From assembly GCF_001654495.1 (NCBI RefSeq), contig NZ_CP015849.1:1-64000 (forward strand): a stretch of DNA of 64,000 nt, written 5' to 3'. The position numbers and the translations under genes are program-made. This document shows positions 53,916-62,943 of the stretch, piece by piece (within the stretch, counting starts at the first letter, position 1; every line of letters begins with the position of its first letter). Origin of the DNA: Streptomyces sp. SAT1 (GTDB lineage: Bacteria > Actinomycetota > Actinomycetes > Streptomycetales > Streptomycetaceae). Below the pieces are notes generated by a model. That model was not told the DNA's origin, did not search any database, and worked only from the letters and a program-made list of their open reading frames with translations.

Positions 53916-54982
53916 TTCTTGTCGAGGACGTCGACGTACGCGTCGATGGCCTGCTCGCAGGAGCGGGGGCCGCCGGCGCCCCACACCCGCGCCGGGAAGG
54001 CGTGCGCGCGGCCTTCCTTGACGGCGGGGATGGTCTTCCAGATCGGGTTCTTCTGCAGCGCCGCCACGTAGCCGCCGGCGCCTTCGTCGTTGGCGTAGAA
54101 GAAGTTGGCGTCGCCCACGGCGGTGAGCCCTTCGACGTCGGTCTGCGCGAGGCCGTAGGAGGGATCGACGCCCCCGTCCCCGTGTGCCTTGTTGACGGCG
54201 TCGGTCCAGGCCGGCTTCATGCCGAGCTGCTCGCCGATCTCGGTGAACAGGGCGCCCTTGCCGTAGGGGCGGACGGTGAGGTTGCCGCCCTCGAGCCAGC
54301 CGTCGAAGAACAGGAAGTCCTTCGTCGGCAGAGCGGCGTCGGTCACCTGCTGCTTCGCCTTGGCGAGGTGGTCGTCGAACTCCTTGAGCACCTGGTCGGC
54401 GCGCTCGGTGCGGCCCGTCGCCTTCCCGATCATGCTGAAGACGTTCCGCATGTTGCCGATCGGGTCCTTGGGGTCGGCGCCCTTCGTGGCCATCACGGGG
54501 ACGCCCCGCTTCTCCAGCTTCTTGATCATCTCGTCGTCGGCCTTGAACGCCTCCACGACGATCAGGTCGGGCTTCGCGGCGTAGAGGGTGTCGAGGTCGG
54601 GCTCCTCGCGGGTGCCGATGTCGGTGACCCCGGCGGGCAGCTTCTCCGCGCTGACCCAGGTGCTGTACCCCTTCGCGTCGGAGACGGCGGCGGGGGTGAC
54701 GCACAGGGTCAGCGCGTCCTCGACCTGCTGCCATTCCAGGACCGCGATCCGCCGGGCGGGCTTGTCAAGCTTCACCGTGCGGCCCACGCCGTCCGTGAAG
54801 GAGACCGGCTTCGTCGAGGTGGTCGTGGTGTCCTGGGCGCAGCTCTTCGACACGGGCGACGCGCTCGCGGTGGCGCTGCCGGCTGCCTCGGGCCTGTCGA
54901 CGGCGGTCGTGCCGCAGGCCGTTGCGGCGAGGGCGAAGAGCCCCGCGGTGGCGGTCGCCGCCAGGCGGTGGGCACGGTTCAT
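53912..54982 (-). CDS. Iron-siderophore ABC transporter substrate-binding lipoprotein
   Basis: A 356-residue lipoprotein. Signal MNRAHRLAATATAGLFALA with lipobox ATAC (Cys23). Then VSFTDGVGRTVKLDKPARRIAVLEWQ, DIGTREEPDLDTLYAAKPDLIVVE and the FecB/FhuD-type closing region GGPRSCEQAIDAYVDVL. It binds the ferric chelate outside the membrane. It lies 127 bp after the ATPase gene and overlaps the permease. Confidence 0.93.
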   Translation of the reverse strand: MNRAHRLAATATAGLFALAATACGTTAVDRPEAAGSATASASPVSKSCAQDTTTTSTKPVSFTDGVGRTVKLDKPARRIAVLEWQQVEDALTLCVTPAAVSDAKGYSTWVSAEKLPAGVTDIGTREEPDLDTLYAAKPDLIVVEAFKADDEMIKKLEKRGVPVMATKGADPKDPIGNMRNVFSMIGKATGRTERADQVLKEFDDHLAKAKQQVTDAALPTKDFLFFDGWLEGGNLTVRPYGKGALFTEIGEQLGMKPAWTDAVNKAHGDGGVDPSYGLAQTDVEGLTAVGDANFFYANDEGAGGYVAALQKNPIWKTIPAVKEGRAHAFPARVWGAGGPRSCEQAIDAYVDVLDKK

Positions 54983-55109
54983 GGAGGTTCCTCTTTCTTG
55001 CTTTCTTGCGTTGTCCGCGGTGGCGCGTGGGCGCGTCACGGCGGTGGATGCGCCGCTTCGGGTGCGGCCGGGGGGACGCCGCTTCTGGTGCGAGGACGGT
55101 GGCGCCGGT

Positions 55110-55976
55110 TCAGGCGGGGTGGCGTCCGAGGGGGTCGATGCGCAGCCGGCCCGTGCGCGGGTCGAGGGCGACCTCTACACGGATGTCGTAGACCTCGCCG
55201 ATGTTCTCCGCGGTCAGGACATCGACCGGGGCTCCGGCCGCGTGCACGCGGCCGGAGCGCATCAGGACCAGCGTGTCCGCGACGCGGGACGCGTGGTCGA
55301 GGTCGTGCAGCACGATCCCGACCGCGATGCCGTGGTCCTCGACGAGGTCGCGCACCAGGTCGAGCGTCTCGATCTGGTAGCGCAGGTCCAGGTGGTTGGT
55401 CGGTTCGTCCAGCAGGACGACGCCGGTGTCCTGGGCCAGACAGGCGGCGAGCCAGACGCGCTGCATCTCGCCGCCGGAGAGTTCCCCGACCGGCCGCCCG
55501 GCCATGTCCCGTACGCCGGTGACGCCCATCGCGTGCTCGACGGCGCTCCGGTCCTCGGCACTCGGTCCGGCGAAGCCGCGCCGGTACGGGTGGCGGCCGA
55601 ACGCCACGACCTCCGCGACCGTCAGCCCTTGCGGCGCGGGGCGCGACTGGGAGAACAGCGTGACCTCGCGGGCGAACTGACGGGCGCTGAGCAGGGCCGT
55701 GTCGCGCTCGGGCCGTCCGGGGGCGGCGCCGAGCGCCACGCGGCCGCCGTCCAGCCGGTGCAGTCGGCACAGCGCGCGCAGCAGGGTGGACTTGCCGCTG
55801 CCGTTCGGGCCCACCAGTGCGGTGGCACGGCCGGGTTCCAGGGCCAGGGAGACACCGTGGACGACCGGGGTGCCGCCGTAGCGCAGCACGAGGTCGTGCC
55901 CGGTGAGGGCGGACACCGGCTTGGCGGCGCCGGTGTCGGCCGCGGGGCCGGCGGGCCGGGAGGGGCTTGTGAGCAT
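55110..55976 (-). CDS. FecE-type iron-siderophore ABC ATPase
   Basis: A 288-residue ATPase: Walker A VGPNGSGKSTLLRALC, signature LSGGEMQRVWLAACLAQ, Walker B GVVLLDEPTNHLDL, switch region LHDLDHAS. It is first in the leftward operon with lipoprotein, double permease and C39-like genes, downstream of a candidate iron box at 56091. ATG 55976. Energises ferric siderophore import. Confidence 0.94.
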   Translation of the reverse strand: MLTSPSRPAGPAADTGAAKPVSALTGHDLVLRYGGTPVVHGVSLALEPGRATALVGPNGSGKSTLLRALCRLHRLDGGRVALGAAPGRPERDTALLSARQFAREVTLFSQSRPAPQGLTVAEVVAFGRHPYRRGFAGPSAEDRSAVEHAMGVTGVRDMAGRPVGELSGGEMQRVWLAACLAQDTGVVLLDEPTNHLDLRYQIETLDLVRDLVEDHGIAVGIVLHDLDHASRVADTLVLMRSGRVHAAGAPVDVLTAENIGEVYDIRVEVALDPRTGRLRIDPLGRHPA

Positions 55977-56090
55977 CGGTGGGTCCGGACGGTCGGAGGG
56001 ACAAGGGCTGTGGCACCCTCCGTCCGGCCGTCTCCGGCCGGGCAGCGGACTCTCCCCCGAACGGCGGTGCCGTGCGCGGTGAGCAACAAC

Positions 56091-56105
56091 TAAGGGTTAC
56101 CTAAC
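56091..56105 (-). promoter_or_regulatory. Candidate iron box (DtxR/DmdR-type)
   Basis: On the minus strand it reads TTAGGTAACCCTTAG, close to the TTAGGTTAG-type half-palindrome bound by DtxR family iron repressors. It lies just after a candidate promoter (TTGTCG at 56142-56137, TATAAC at 56121-56116; 15-bp spacer, rather short). Expected regulation: repression of the siderophore operon when iron is ample. Confidence 0.65.
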
Positions 56106-56248
56106 TCCGAGCAGGTTATATTCCGCTCGCCACGTCGACAATCAGGAGATCTGGACACCCGATACGGGATTCCGGACACCGCGGGAAGCGGCACCGGGCG
56201 GCGCGGAGCGGCGGGCCCGGCCATCACGCCGGGACGTGTCGGGCCGGG

Positions 56249-57202
56249 TCAGGCCGCGTCGGTACGGCCCTCGACCGAGTCGGCCGCACCGGTCGGATCG
56301 GTCGAGCCGGCCGCACCGGTCGAGCCGGTCGAGCCGGTCATGCCAGCCGCATCGGGCGAGTCCGCCGCGTCCGTCGAGCCCGTCGAGTCGAAGAAGGCTC
56401 CCGGTGTGGTGCCCATCACCCGTCGGAAGGCGGCGATGAAGGTGCTGGGCTGCGCATAGCCGAGCGTCTCGGAGACGGTCATCACGTCGAACCCCTCGGA
56501 CAGGAGCGTCAGCGCCCGGTGCACGCGCAGCACCTGCCGCCACTGCGCGAACGACAGTCCGGTCGCCTGGCGGAACGCCCGGGTGATGGTGCGGTCGCTC
56601 ATGCCCAGGCAGCCCGCCCAGTCCTCCAGCGAACGGCCGTCGGCGGGGTCGTCCAGCAGGGTCTCGGCGATCGTGTCGATCCGCGGGTCGCCGGGCAGCT
56701 GCAACGCGAACCGGTGCCGCGAGGGCCGGAGCACGTCGAAGACGACCGATTCCGCCCGCGCCCTGGCCGCCGTGTCGAGATCCGTGCGGGACAGATGGGT
56801 CAGCAGCGCCTCCAGCAACGGCGTCATCGCGATCGCCTGCGGTTCCGCCGACGCGAACGGTGTGCGGTCGGGCGCGAAGAAGGCGTCGTGGAACCGGGCA
56901 CCGGCCGTCGCCCGGCCCGCGTGCACCACTCCGGCGGGCAGCCACAGCCCGTGCCCCTCGCACACGGTGAAGACGCGGTCCGCCACCCGGGACGTCAACG
57001 TGCCCCCGCGTACCCAGACGAGTTCGTGCAGGACGTGCGAGTGCGGCGCCCACTCCGTGGGAACGGAGGGCACATGCAGCCCGGCGGTGATGACGAAGGC
57101 GTCCTGCGCCCGAGCGGGCATCGCGGCGGCCCGGCGCACCACGGTGCCCTTCTCGCGCCGCCACATCCCGGGGTTCGCTGCACTGCGGGACGAGCGGACC
57201 AT
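56249..57202 (-). CDS. AraC family transcriptional regulator
   Basis: A 317-residue regulator. N-terminal cupin sensor: LHVPSVPTEWAPHSHVLHELVWV with CEGHGLWLPAGVVHAGRA. C-terminal AraC HTH pair: SLEDWAGCLGMSDRTITRAFRQATGLSFAQWRQ and LTLLSEGFDVMTVSETLGYAQPSTFIAAFRR. A low-complexity tail of S-T-G-A-D repeats (about 280-317) is unusual. ATG 57202 is chosen; another ATG at 57268 would add 22 residues with no family match. It may control the divergent amino acid permease. Confidence 0.88.
   Translation of the reverse strand: MVRSSRSAANPGMWRREKGTVVRRAAAMPARAQDAFVITAGLHVPSVPTEWAPHSHVLHELVWVRGGTLTSRVADRVFTVCEGHGLWLPAGVVHAGRATAGARFHDAFFAPDRTPFASAEPQAIAMTPLLEALLTHLSRTDLDTAARARAESVVFDVLRPSRHRFALQLPGDPRIDTIAETLLDDPADGRSLEDWAGCLGMSDRTITRAFRQATGLSFAQWRQVLRVHRALTLLSEGFDVMTVSETLGYAQPSTFIAAFRRVMGTTPGAFFDSTGSTDAADSPDAAGMTGSTGSTGAAGSTDPTGAADSVEGRTDAA
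56290..56341. repeat. Short degenerate repeats in the AraC 3' end
   Basis: Multiple copies of a 9-base unit like GAGCCGGTC encode the S/T/G/A-rich tail of the AraC protein; slippage probably expanded it. Confidence 0.6.
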
Positions 57203-57368
57203 GCGCCCGAGTCTATCCGGGGGCGCCGAGCCCCCGGCGGACGGGGCGCTCGGGCGGCGCCGCACCATCGCGTCGACAGCCGTCCGCCGACGCGGTCGTC
57301 CTCTCGGCCTCGGCCCTGCGTGGCCGCTACTCTCGACGCACCTGCGACGAGAGCGAGGAGGCGGTCCC

Positions 57369-59012
57369 GTGCCTCAGGACCGGTCGGCCGGTGGGGGCGC
57401 GGCCCCGGCGGCGGTGGACCAGGAACGGCGGCTGCGCCGGGACCTGGGCTTCTGGGGACTGACGGCGATCGCGTTCTCCAACATCGTGGGCTCCGGGTGG
57501 CTGTTCGCCGCGATGTACGCGGCGCAGACCGCGGGCCCGGCGTCCTTGCTGTCGTGGGTGGGAGCGGGGCTGCTGTGCGTCCTGGTGGCGCTGGTGATGA
57601 TCGAACTGGGCGCCTCCCGGCCGGAGGGCGGCGGCACGGTGCGCTGGCCGCTGTACGCCGGAGGACGGCTCGTGGGCACGCTGATCGGCTGGTCGGTGCT
57701 GCTGTCGGTGGGCGGTACCGCGGCGGAGATCAGCGCGATCATGCAGTACGCCGGGCACTACCTGCCCGGCATCTACCGCGGCGGTTCCCTGACCGCCGCC
57801 GGTCTCGGCGTGGCCGCGGCGCTGAGCATCGTCCTGACGGTGCTGAACTGGTTCGCGGTGCGGTTGTTCGCCCGGCTGAACAACCTGCTGTCGGTCTTCA
57901 AGATCGCGGTGCCCGTCGTCACGGTGGTGGCGCTGCTGGCGTCCGGCTGGCACGCCGGGCGCCTCACCGACCACGGCGGATTCGCGCCGTACGGTTACGC
58001 CGCCTGCCTGTCGGCCCTCGCCGGCGGCGGCATCGTGTACTCGGTGAACGGCTTCCAGGCGCCCCTGGACTTCTCCGGCGAGACCCGCGACCCACGGCGC
58101 ACCGTGCCCGCCGCGGTGCTGACCGGCATCGCCCTGGCCGTCGCGATGTATCTGGCGTTGCAGGTCGCGTTCCTGTTCACGGTGCCGGAGGGGGCGCTCG
58201 GGCACGGCTGGCACGGCGTGGACTTCGACTCGCCGTTCGGCCAGCTGGCGCTGCTGCTCAACCTGCACTGGCTGTCGGTGCTGCTGTACGCGGACGCCGT
58301 CGTCTCGCCGGGCGGTTCGGCGTACGTCGGGGTGGCGCTGGACGCCCGGCACACCTACGCGCTGGCCAAGAACGGCACCCTGCCGCGCTGGTTCATGGCG
58401 GTGGAGCCGCGCTCGGGCATCCCGCGCCGGGCGCTGGTGCTGAACCTCGCGGTGATCGTGGTGTTCCTGCTGCCGTTCGGCGGCTGGCAGCACATCGTGA
58501 GTGTGATGGGCGACATGTATCTGCTGACCTACGCGGCCTCCGCGGTGGCGGCCGCGGTGTTCCTGGCCGACCCGGACAGCGGCACCGCGGGCTGGGTGCC
58601 CGGACTGCGCTGGATCGCTCCGGTGAGCTTCGCGGTGGCGGCCGAGTTCGTGTACTGGTCGGGCTGGCACGATCTGCGGCTGGCGCTGCCGCTGGTGCTG
58701 GCCGGGCTGCTGGTGTTCCTCGCCATGCACCGCGGCACCGCGGCGGGGCGGCCGCTCGCCGCGGAGCTTCGCACGGGCGCGTGGCTGGTGGTGTTCCTCG
58801 CGGTGCTCACGCTCCTGTCCTGGCTCGGCTCGTTCGGCGGCTCCGGACGGCTCCCGGCACCGTGGGACTCACTGACGGTGGCGGCGTTCGCCTTCGCGGT
58901 GTTCTTCTGGGCGGTACGGGCGGGCACGGGCTGGCTGCGGGAGTCCCGGCGCACGGGCGGAGGCCCCTTGCCCGGCGCCGCGTCACCGGAGGGCTCCTCA
59001 CCGCGCCCGTAG
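57369..59012 (+). CDS. APC superfamily amino acid permease
   Basis: A 547-residue, about 12-helix permease. Landmarks: AIAFSNIVGSGWLFAAMYAA (substrate-binding helix 1), VNGFQAPLDFSGETRDPRRTVPAAVL (helix 6 region) and VALDARHTYALAKNGTLPRWF. GTG 57369 is preceded by GAGGAGG. It is divergent from the AraC regulator. The substrate is an amino acid or amine; not deducible further. Confidence 0.92.
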   Translation: MPQDRSAGGGAAPAAVDQERRLRRDLGFWGLTAIAFSNIVGSGWLFAAMYAAQTAGPASLLSWVGAGLLCVLVALVMIELGASRPEGGGTVRWPLYAGGRLVGTLIGWSVLLSVGGTAAEISAIMQYAGHYLPGIYRGGSLTAAGLGVAAALSIVLTVLNWFAVRLFARLNNLLSVFKIAVPVVTVVALLASGWHAGRLTDHGGFAPYGYAACLSALAGGGIVYSVNGFQAPLDFSGETRDPRRTVPAAVLTGIALAVAMYLALQVAFLFTVPEGALGHGWHGVDFDSPFGQLALLLNLHWLSVLLYADAVVSPGGSAYVGVALDARHTYALAKNGTLPRWFMAVEPRSGIPRRALVLNLAVIVVFLLPFGGWQHIVSVMGDMYLLTYAASAVAAAVFLADPDSGTAGWVPGLRWIAPVSFAVAAEFVYWSGWHDLRLALPLVLAGLLVFLAMHRGTAAGRPLAAELRTGAWLVVFLAVLTLLSWLGSFGGSGRLPAPWDSLTVAAFAFAVFFWAVRAGTGWLRESRRTGGGPLPGAASPEGSSPRP

Positions 59013-59126
59013 GCGTACGAGCAGGAGTGGTCGGCCATGTCGGGGAGGGTGAGGAGCGAGAAGGGCCCGGGGAACGCTCACCGCCTGCGCCGGACCCCGC
59101 ATCCGGGACCCGGCACCCGATACCCG

Positions 59127-59942
59127 TCAGGACCGGGAGGCGTTCTCCCGGCGGATCGCCGAGATCAGTCCGCCGGGCTGCTCCGCGCGCCGCGGCGGGG
59201 TGCTGACCGGGCGGCCGTAGGCGGCGGCGCGCTCGCGCAGGGTGTGGCCGACGGCCTCCCAGCCGTGTCCCGCCAGCCAGGCCACCGGGTCGTCGGGCAT
59301 CTCCGAGACCCACATGGAAGCCGCCGAGCCCGGCGTGGCGTCCGCGCCGAAGCGTTCGATCGTGCCGCGCGAGCCCAGGGTCAGCCCCATCCGGCTGCCC
59401 GCCGCCGACTGCGTACTGATCCGGGCCAGCAGCAGTTCCACCGCGTCCTCGGGCAGATAGATCAGGAGACCCTCGGCGATCCATACCGTCGGGACGGCAG
59501 GGTCGTGCCCCACGGCGGCCAGCGCGCCCGGCCAGTCCTCCCGCAGATCGGCCGCGACGGTGATCCGCTCGCAGCGCGGGACGGCCCGCTCCCGGCGCAG
59601 CACCGACGCCTTGAAATCCAGGGGCGCGGCGGTGTCGACCTCGAACAGCCTGGTGCCCGCGGGCCAGTCGATCCGGAAGGCCCTGCTGTCCATGCCGGCG
59701 CCGAGCAGCACGACCTGCCGGATGCCGGAATCGGCGGCCTGCCGCACCAGGTCGTCGAGGAACTTCGTCCTGATGACGATGGAGAACGACACGGCCGACC
59801 GGCGGCGGCGCGCGGCCTCGTCGCCGGGCGGCGGCGAGGAGGACCACAGGCCGCCGGCCGCGGCGAAGGCCCGTGCGAGCGGGTCGCGGAACAGCGCGTC
59901 CTCCCGCTCGGTCTCCAGCGCCCGGACCCTCGCCACCCCCAC
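59127..59942 (-). CDS. SAM-dependent methyltransferase, LCMT/PPM1-like
   Basis: A 271-residue class I methyltransferase of the leucine carboxyl methyltransferase-like group common in actinobacteria. SAM site: QVVLLGAGMDSRAFRIDWPAGTRLFEVD; later WIAEGLLIYLPEDAVELLL. The frame can start only at GTG 59942, but codons just upstream in the same frame read AAAFGVWATAVGVARVRAL, the family's normal N-terminus, with a stop before any start codon. A matching start (GTGACTGATGAC) lies one frame over at about 59992. A single-base frameshift near 59975 is likely. Confidence 0.82.
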   Translation of the reverse strand: MGVARVRALETEREDALFRDPLARAFAAAGGLWSSSPPPGDEAARRRRSAVSFSIVIRTKFLDDLVRQAADSGIRQVVLLGAGMDSRAFRIDWPAGTRLFEVDTAAPLDFKASVLRRERAVPRCERITVAADLREDWPGALAAVGHDPAVPTVWIAEGLLIYLPEDAVELLLARISTQSAAGSRMGLTLGSRGTIERFGADATPGSAASMWVSEMPDDPVAWLAGHGWEAVGHTLRERAAAYGRPVSTPPRRAEQPGGLISAIRRENASRS

Positions 59943-60010
59943 GGCCGTGGCCCAGACCCCGAAGGCCGCAGCCGCTCCTGGTCATCAGTCACCGCGTCAG
60001 CGTAGACGGC

Positions 60011-60051
60011 GGGCACGACGAGCGGCCCACCGGGCGTCGCTCGTCGTGCCC
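60011..60051. terminator. Hairpin terminator 1 downstream of PIG-L gene
   Basis: GGGCACGACGAGCG (60011-60024) pairs perfectly with CGCTCGTCGTGCCC (60038-60051). Confidence 0.7.
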
Positions 60052-60054
60052 TGG

Positions 60055-60081
60055 GCTGCCGGATCGGTGCGATCCGGCAGC
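60055..60081. terminator. Hairpin terminator 2 downstream of PIG-L gene
   Basis: GCTGCCGGATCG (60055-60066), GTG, CGATCCGGCAGC (60070-60081): a perfect 12-bp stem with 3-base loop, in tandem with the previous hairpin. Confidence 0.7.
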
Positions 60082-60129
60082 GGCGGAGTCAACGGTCGTA
60101 CGGGGAGCAGGGGACCTCCGGGTGCGGGG

Positions 60130-60963
60130 TCAGCGCAGCCCGGCGAAGAGGTCGTCCTCGGGCAGGGCCGCTCCGGTGGTGTCCTGGACGCGTACGAAGG
60201 TCTCCATGCCCATCAGCTCGCCGAACCGCTCCTGGCCCATCTTGAGGAAGAAGATGTTCTCGCCCTGACTGGCGTGCGCGGCCAGCGCGTCGAACTTCTG
60301 GCCGCTGAACGCGGTGGTGTCCACCCAGGTGGTGACCTCACCGTCGGGGAGACCTATCTCGGCCATCGCGGCGGCCTCGGCGGGATCCGGTTCCGGCATG
60401 TCCTCGTGGAACTCGCGCATGGCCTCCTCGAAGCGCCGCATCGTCGAGTGGGGCATCGTCGTCCAGTACACCTTCGGTGTCAGGTCGGTCATCTTCACTG
60501 CCGCCATGGTGATGCGGTGGGCCTGGATGTGGTCGGGGTGGCCGTAGAAGCCGTTCTCGTCATAGGTGACGACCACGTCGGGCCGGTAGTGCCGCATCAG
60601 TTCCGCGAGCCGGGCGGCGCCCTCTTCCACGGGGGTCCGCCAGAAGGATCCCGGCGCGTCGTTCCCCGGCCAGCCCATCATCCCGGAATCGGCGTAGTCC
60701 AGCATCTCCAGGTCGCTGATCTTCAGGATCTCGCAGCTCGCTTCGAGTTCTCGACGGCGCATCGCGACGACGGTCGCCGGGTCGTGTCCCGGATCGCCGG
60801 GCTTGACACCTCCCGGCCCGTCCCCGCAGCCGCCGTCGGTACACGTCACGAGAACCGTGCGGACGCCCTCCGCCGCGTACCGCGCGAGGATCCCTCCGGT
60901 CCCGGTGGCCTCGTCGTCGGGGTGGGCGTGCACGGCCATGAGCGTCAAGGGCCGGTCGGCCAT
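60130..60963 (-). CDS. PIG-L family deacetylase (mycothiol-pathway type)
   Basis: A 277-residue zinc deacetylase of the MshB/Mca family. Zinc motif AVHAHPDDEATGTGGIL (HPDDE) near residue 11-20, and GFYGHPDHIQAHRITMAA with the second zinc His. Such enzymes remove acetyl groups from mycothiol precursors, conjugates or natural products; which one here is not clear. ATG 60963. It is followed by two hairpin terminators. Confidence 0.9.
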   Translation of the reverse strand: MADRPLTLMAVHAHPDDEATGTGGILARYAAEGVRTVLVTCTDGGCGDGPGGVKPGDPGHDPATVVAMRRRELEASCEILKISDLEMLDYADSGMMGWPGNDAPGSFWRTPVEEGAARLAELMRHYRPDVVVTYDENGFYGHPDHIQAHRITMAAVKMTDLTPKVYWTTMPHSTMRRFEEAMREFHEDMPEPDPAEAAAMAEIGLPDGEVTTWVDTTAFSGQKFDALAAHASQGENIFFLKMGQERFGELMGMETFVRVQDTTGAALPEDDLFAGLR

Positions 60964-61409
60964 AAGGTCCTCCTGCGTATACATGTGTCGGTTCGCGTGT
61001 GCGGCGGGCCTGCCGCGGGTCGCGAGGGCCCGGATCCCGCCGGGACCCGGAACGACGGTCCTGTCCTCCGTGTCCCCGCCCGTGCGGTCCCGCCCCCTCG
61101 GTCCATGCAACAGCGCCGGACGAACCGGCTGTTCCCGGCCGCACCGAACATCTTGGCACCGGATCGCGGGGTGGCCGGCGACACCGGGGTCAAGAGGTGA
61201 TCTCCAGCCGATCTGGGCGCCCGGCACGGCGGAGCGCCGACGCGGGCTACCAGTCGTCCGGCCGCCGACCCTAGAGTTCGGGGACGGGTGCCGTCGGCGC
61301 CGTGTCGGCGGTACGGGACCCACCGGACCGCTGCGCGGATGCGCCGGTCGCCCATGTATCCGCGGCTGTTCGAACAGGTCGGCCGGTGGCCGAGAGGTGG
61401 GGGCAGGAA
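60964..61409. other. Gene-free interval between PIG-L and beta-helix genes
   Basis: About 450 bp between divergent genes. It should hold both promoters. I see no convincing small gene, strong palindrome or RNA element. Confidence 0.5.
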
Positions 61410-62747
61410 ATGGCAGGAATCAGTCGACGGGGGCTGCTGCGCGGGGGTGTGGTGGCGGGGGCCGTCACGGTCCTGGGGGGCGCGGCCGCGGGGGCCGGAG
61501 CCAGTGCCGCGGGAATCAATCCGACGGTTGCGGGTGAGGCGGCGCACGTCCGGACGCTGCGCAAGGCGCTGGACGACGCGGCGGCGGGCATCGTCGGCCC
61601 GCACGGTGTCGACGGCAAGGGCCGGATCATCGTGAAGGCCGGGTACGCGGGTGTTCCCACCTACACGCTGCTCAAGACCCTGGTCATCGGCGGCAACACG
61701 GCTCTGGACGCCACCGGTGCGCGGTTCGTCGCCAAATTCGGCACCGTCATGCGGCAGTACAAGCTGGACCGGACCAATCCGCACTCCCCCAGTCCCGCGT
61801 ACGTGACAGACAGCCAGGGCATGTTCACCGCGCCCGCCGTCAGCGGCACCAGGTCCACCATGCTGATCAACCATGTCGCCGCGGGCACGACGGGCTATTC
61901 GGCCCCGGGCAACATCATGGTCAAGGGCGGTGAGTGGGACCCCATATCGGCGTGGGTGTGGGCGGATTCGGGGGCGGCGCGGGCGCGTGCCGACAAGGCC
62001 CCGCCGATGAACGTGCTGACCTTCACCCACACCCAGGACGTGGAGGTCGAAGGCGTGACGGTCTGGAACGTCAAGTGGTGGCACGCGGTGGAACTCAACG
62101 CCGTGCGCCGGGGCGCGGTCCGGGACTGCTTCTTCAAGGGCTGGGTCGAGAATCCCACATGGGGCCTGTGGCAGGGCGAGGCCGTCCAGCTCGACCTCCC
62201 GCTCGCGAACAACACCTGGGCGGGGGCCAGTGACGGCACACCGACCGTGGATGTGCAGGTCCAGCGCAACTACGCCGGTGCGTCCGGCTCCCAGCCGTCC
62301 TGGGCGAAGCTGGTCGGCTCGCACACCGGCGGCGAGAAGGTCGGCCAGGTGCACGCGCGCGTCCTGATCGAGGGCAATGTCGTGGACAACGCCAAGTGGG
62401 ACGCCATCGGCGCGATGAACACCACCCAGATCACCGTCCGCGGCAACACGATCAACAACAGCGTCGGCGGGGTCTACGTCAGTTCCGTGTCGGCGAGGAC
62501 GGGCAGCCAGCCGCCCGTCCAGGGGGGACCGAATCCCATCTCCGGGATAGACATCGTCGACAACCAGGTGACGATCACGCCAGGCGCTTCGGGAGTCGCG
62601 CGCAACGCGGTCCGCGTCAGCGCGGACACGGTCGGGTTCGTCTCACCGGTGAGCGATGTCCTGGTCACCGGCAACCAGGTCAGCGGCGGAAGCTTCTACT
62701 ACACCCCGAACGTGACGTTCCGGCCCGGCACCACACCCCAGCGCTGA
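61410..62747 (+). CDS. Tat-exported right-handed beta-helix protein
   Basis: A 445-residue secreted protein. Tat signal: ISRRGLLRGGVVAGAVTVLGG, with AxA cleavage near residue 30. The mature part has the repeating pattern of a parallel beta-helix: NIMVKGGEWDP, DVEVEGVTVWNVKWWHAVELN, RVLIEGNVVDNAKWDAIG, QITVRGNTINNSVGGVYV, DIVDNQVTITPG and DVLVTGNQVSGG. These suit a polysaccharide lyase or hydrolase, but catalytic residues are not obvious. It is followed by a terminator at 62780. Confidence 0.85.
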   Translation: MAGISRRGLLRGGVVAGAVTVLGGAAAGAGASAAGINPTVAGEAAHVRTLRKALDDAAAGIVGPHGVDGKGRIIVKAGYAGVPTYTLLKTLVIGGNTALDATGARFVAKFGTVMRQYKLDRTNPHSPSPAYVTDSQGMFTAPAVSGTRSTMLINHVAAGTTGYSAPGNIMVKGGEWDPISAWVWADSGAARARADKAPPMNVLTFTHTQDVEVEGVTVWNVKWWHAVELNAVRRGAVRDCFFKGWVENPTWGLWQGEAVQLDLPLANNTWAGASDGTPTVDVQVQRNYAGASGSQPSWAKLVGSHTGGEKVGQVHARVLIEGNVVDNAKWDAIGAMNTTQITVRGNTINNSVGGVYVSSVSARTGSQPPVQGGPNPISGIDIVDNQVTITPGASGVARNAVRVSADTVGFVSPVSDVLVTGNQVSGGSFYYTPNVTFRPGTTPQR

Positions 62748-62779
62748 GCCCTTTCCCAGCAGGTCCGTTCGAGGCCCCG

Positions 62780-62814
62780 GTCGGGGTGGCCGCCCGGAGG
62801 ACGGCCACCCCGAC
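62780..62814. terminator. Terminator after the beta-helix gene
   Basis: GTCGGGGTGGCCG (62780-62792) and CGGCCACCCCGAC (62802-62814): a perfect 13-bp stem, 9-base loop. Confidence 0.8.
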
Positions 62815-62874
62815 CCCGTACGCCCTCGCGGTCCGGGCCACTCCGGGCCGGCCGTCCGGCACCACGCCCCCTTG

Positions 62875-62910
62875 TTGACGGTGCTTACATCCACGGCTAC
62901 CGTGATGTAA
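62875..62910 (+). promoter_or_regulatory. Promoter and operator of the acetoacetate-decarboxylase-like gene
   Basis: TTGACG (62875-62880) and, after 17 bp, TACCGT (62898-62903) form a weak promoter. Overlapping it is an inverted repeat at 62885-62910: TTACATC and GATGTAA arms extended by ACGG/CCGT, with one extra base on the left. A repressor bound there would cover the promoter. Confidence 0.6.
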
Positions 62911-62943
62911 TCACCGCTAACATGCGAGCGAGGGAGCAGCGCC

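Noticed and set aside
51417..54071. An 884-codon plus-strand frame over the siderophore operon
   Set aside because: Shadow of the double permease; no recognisable domain.
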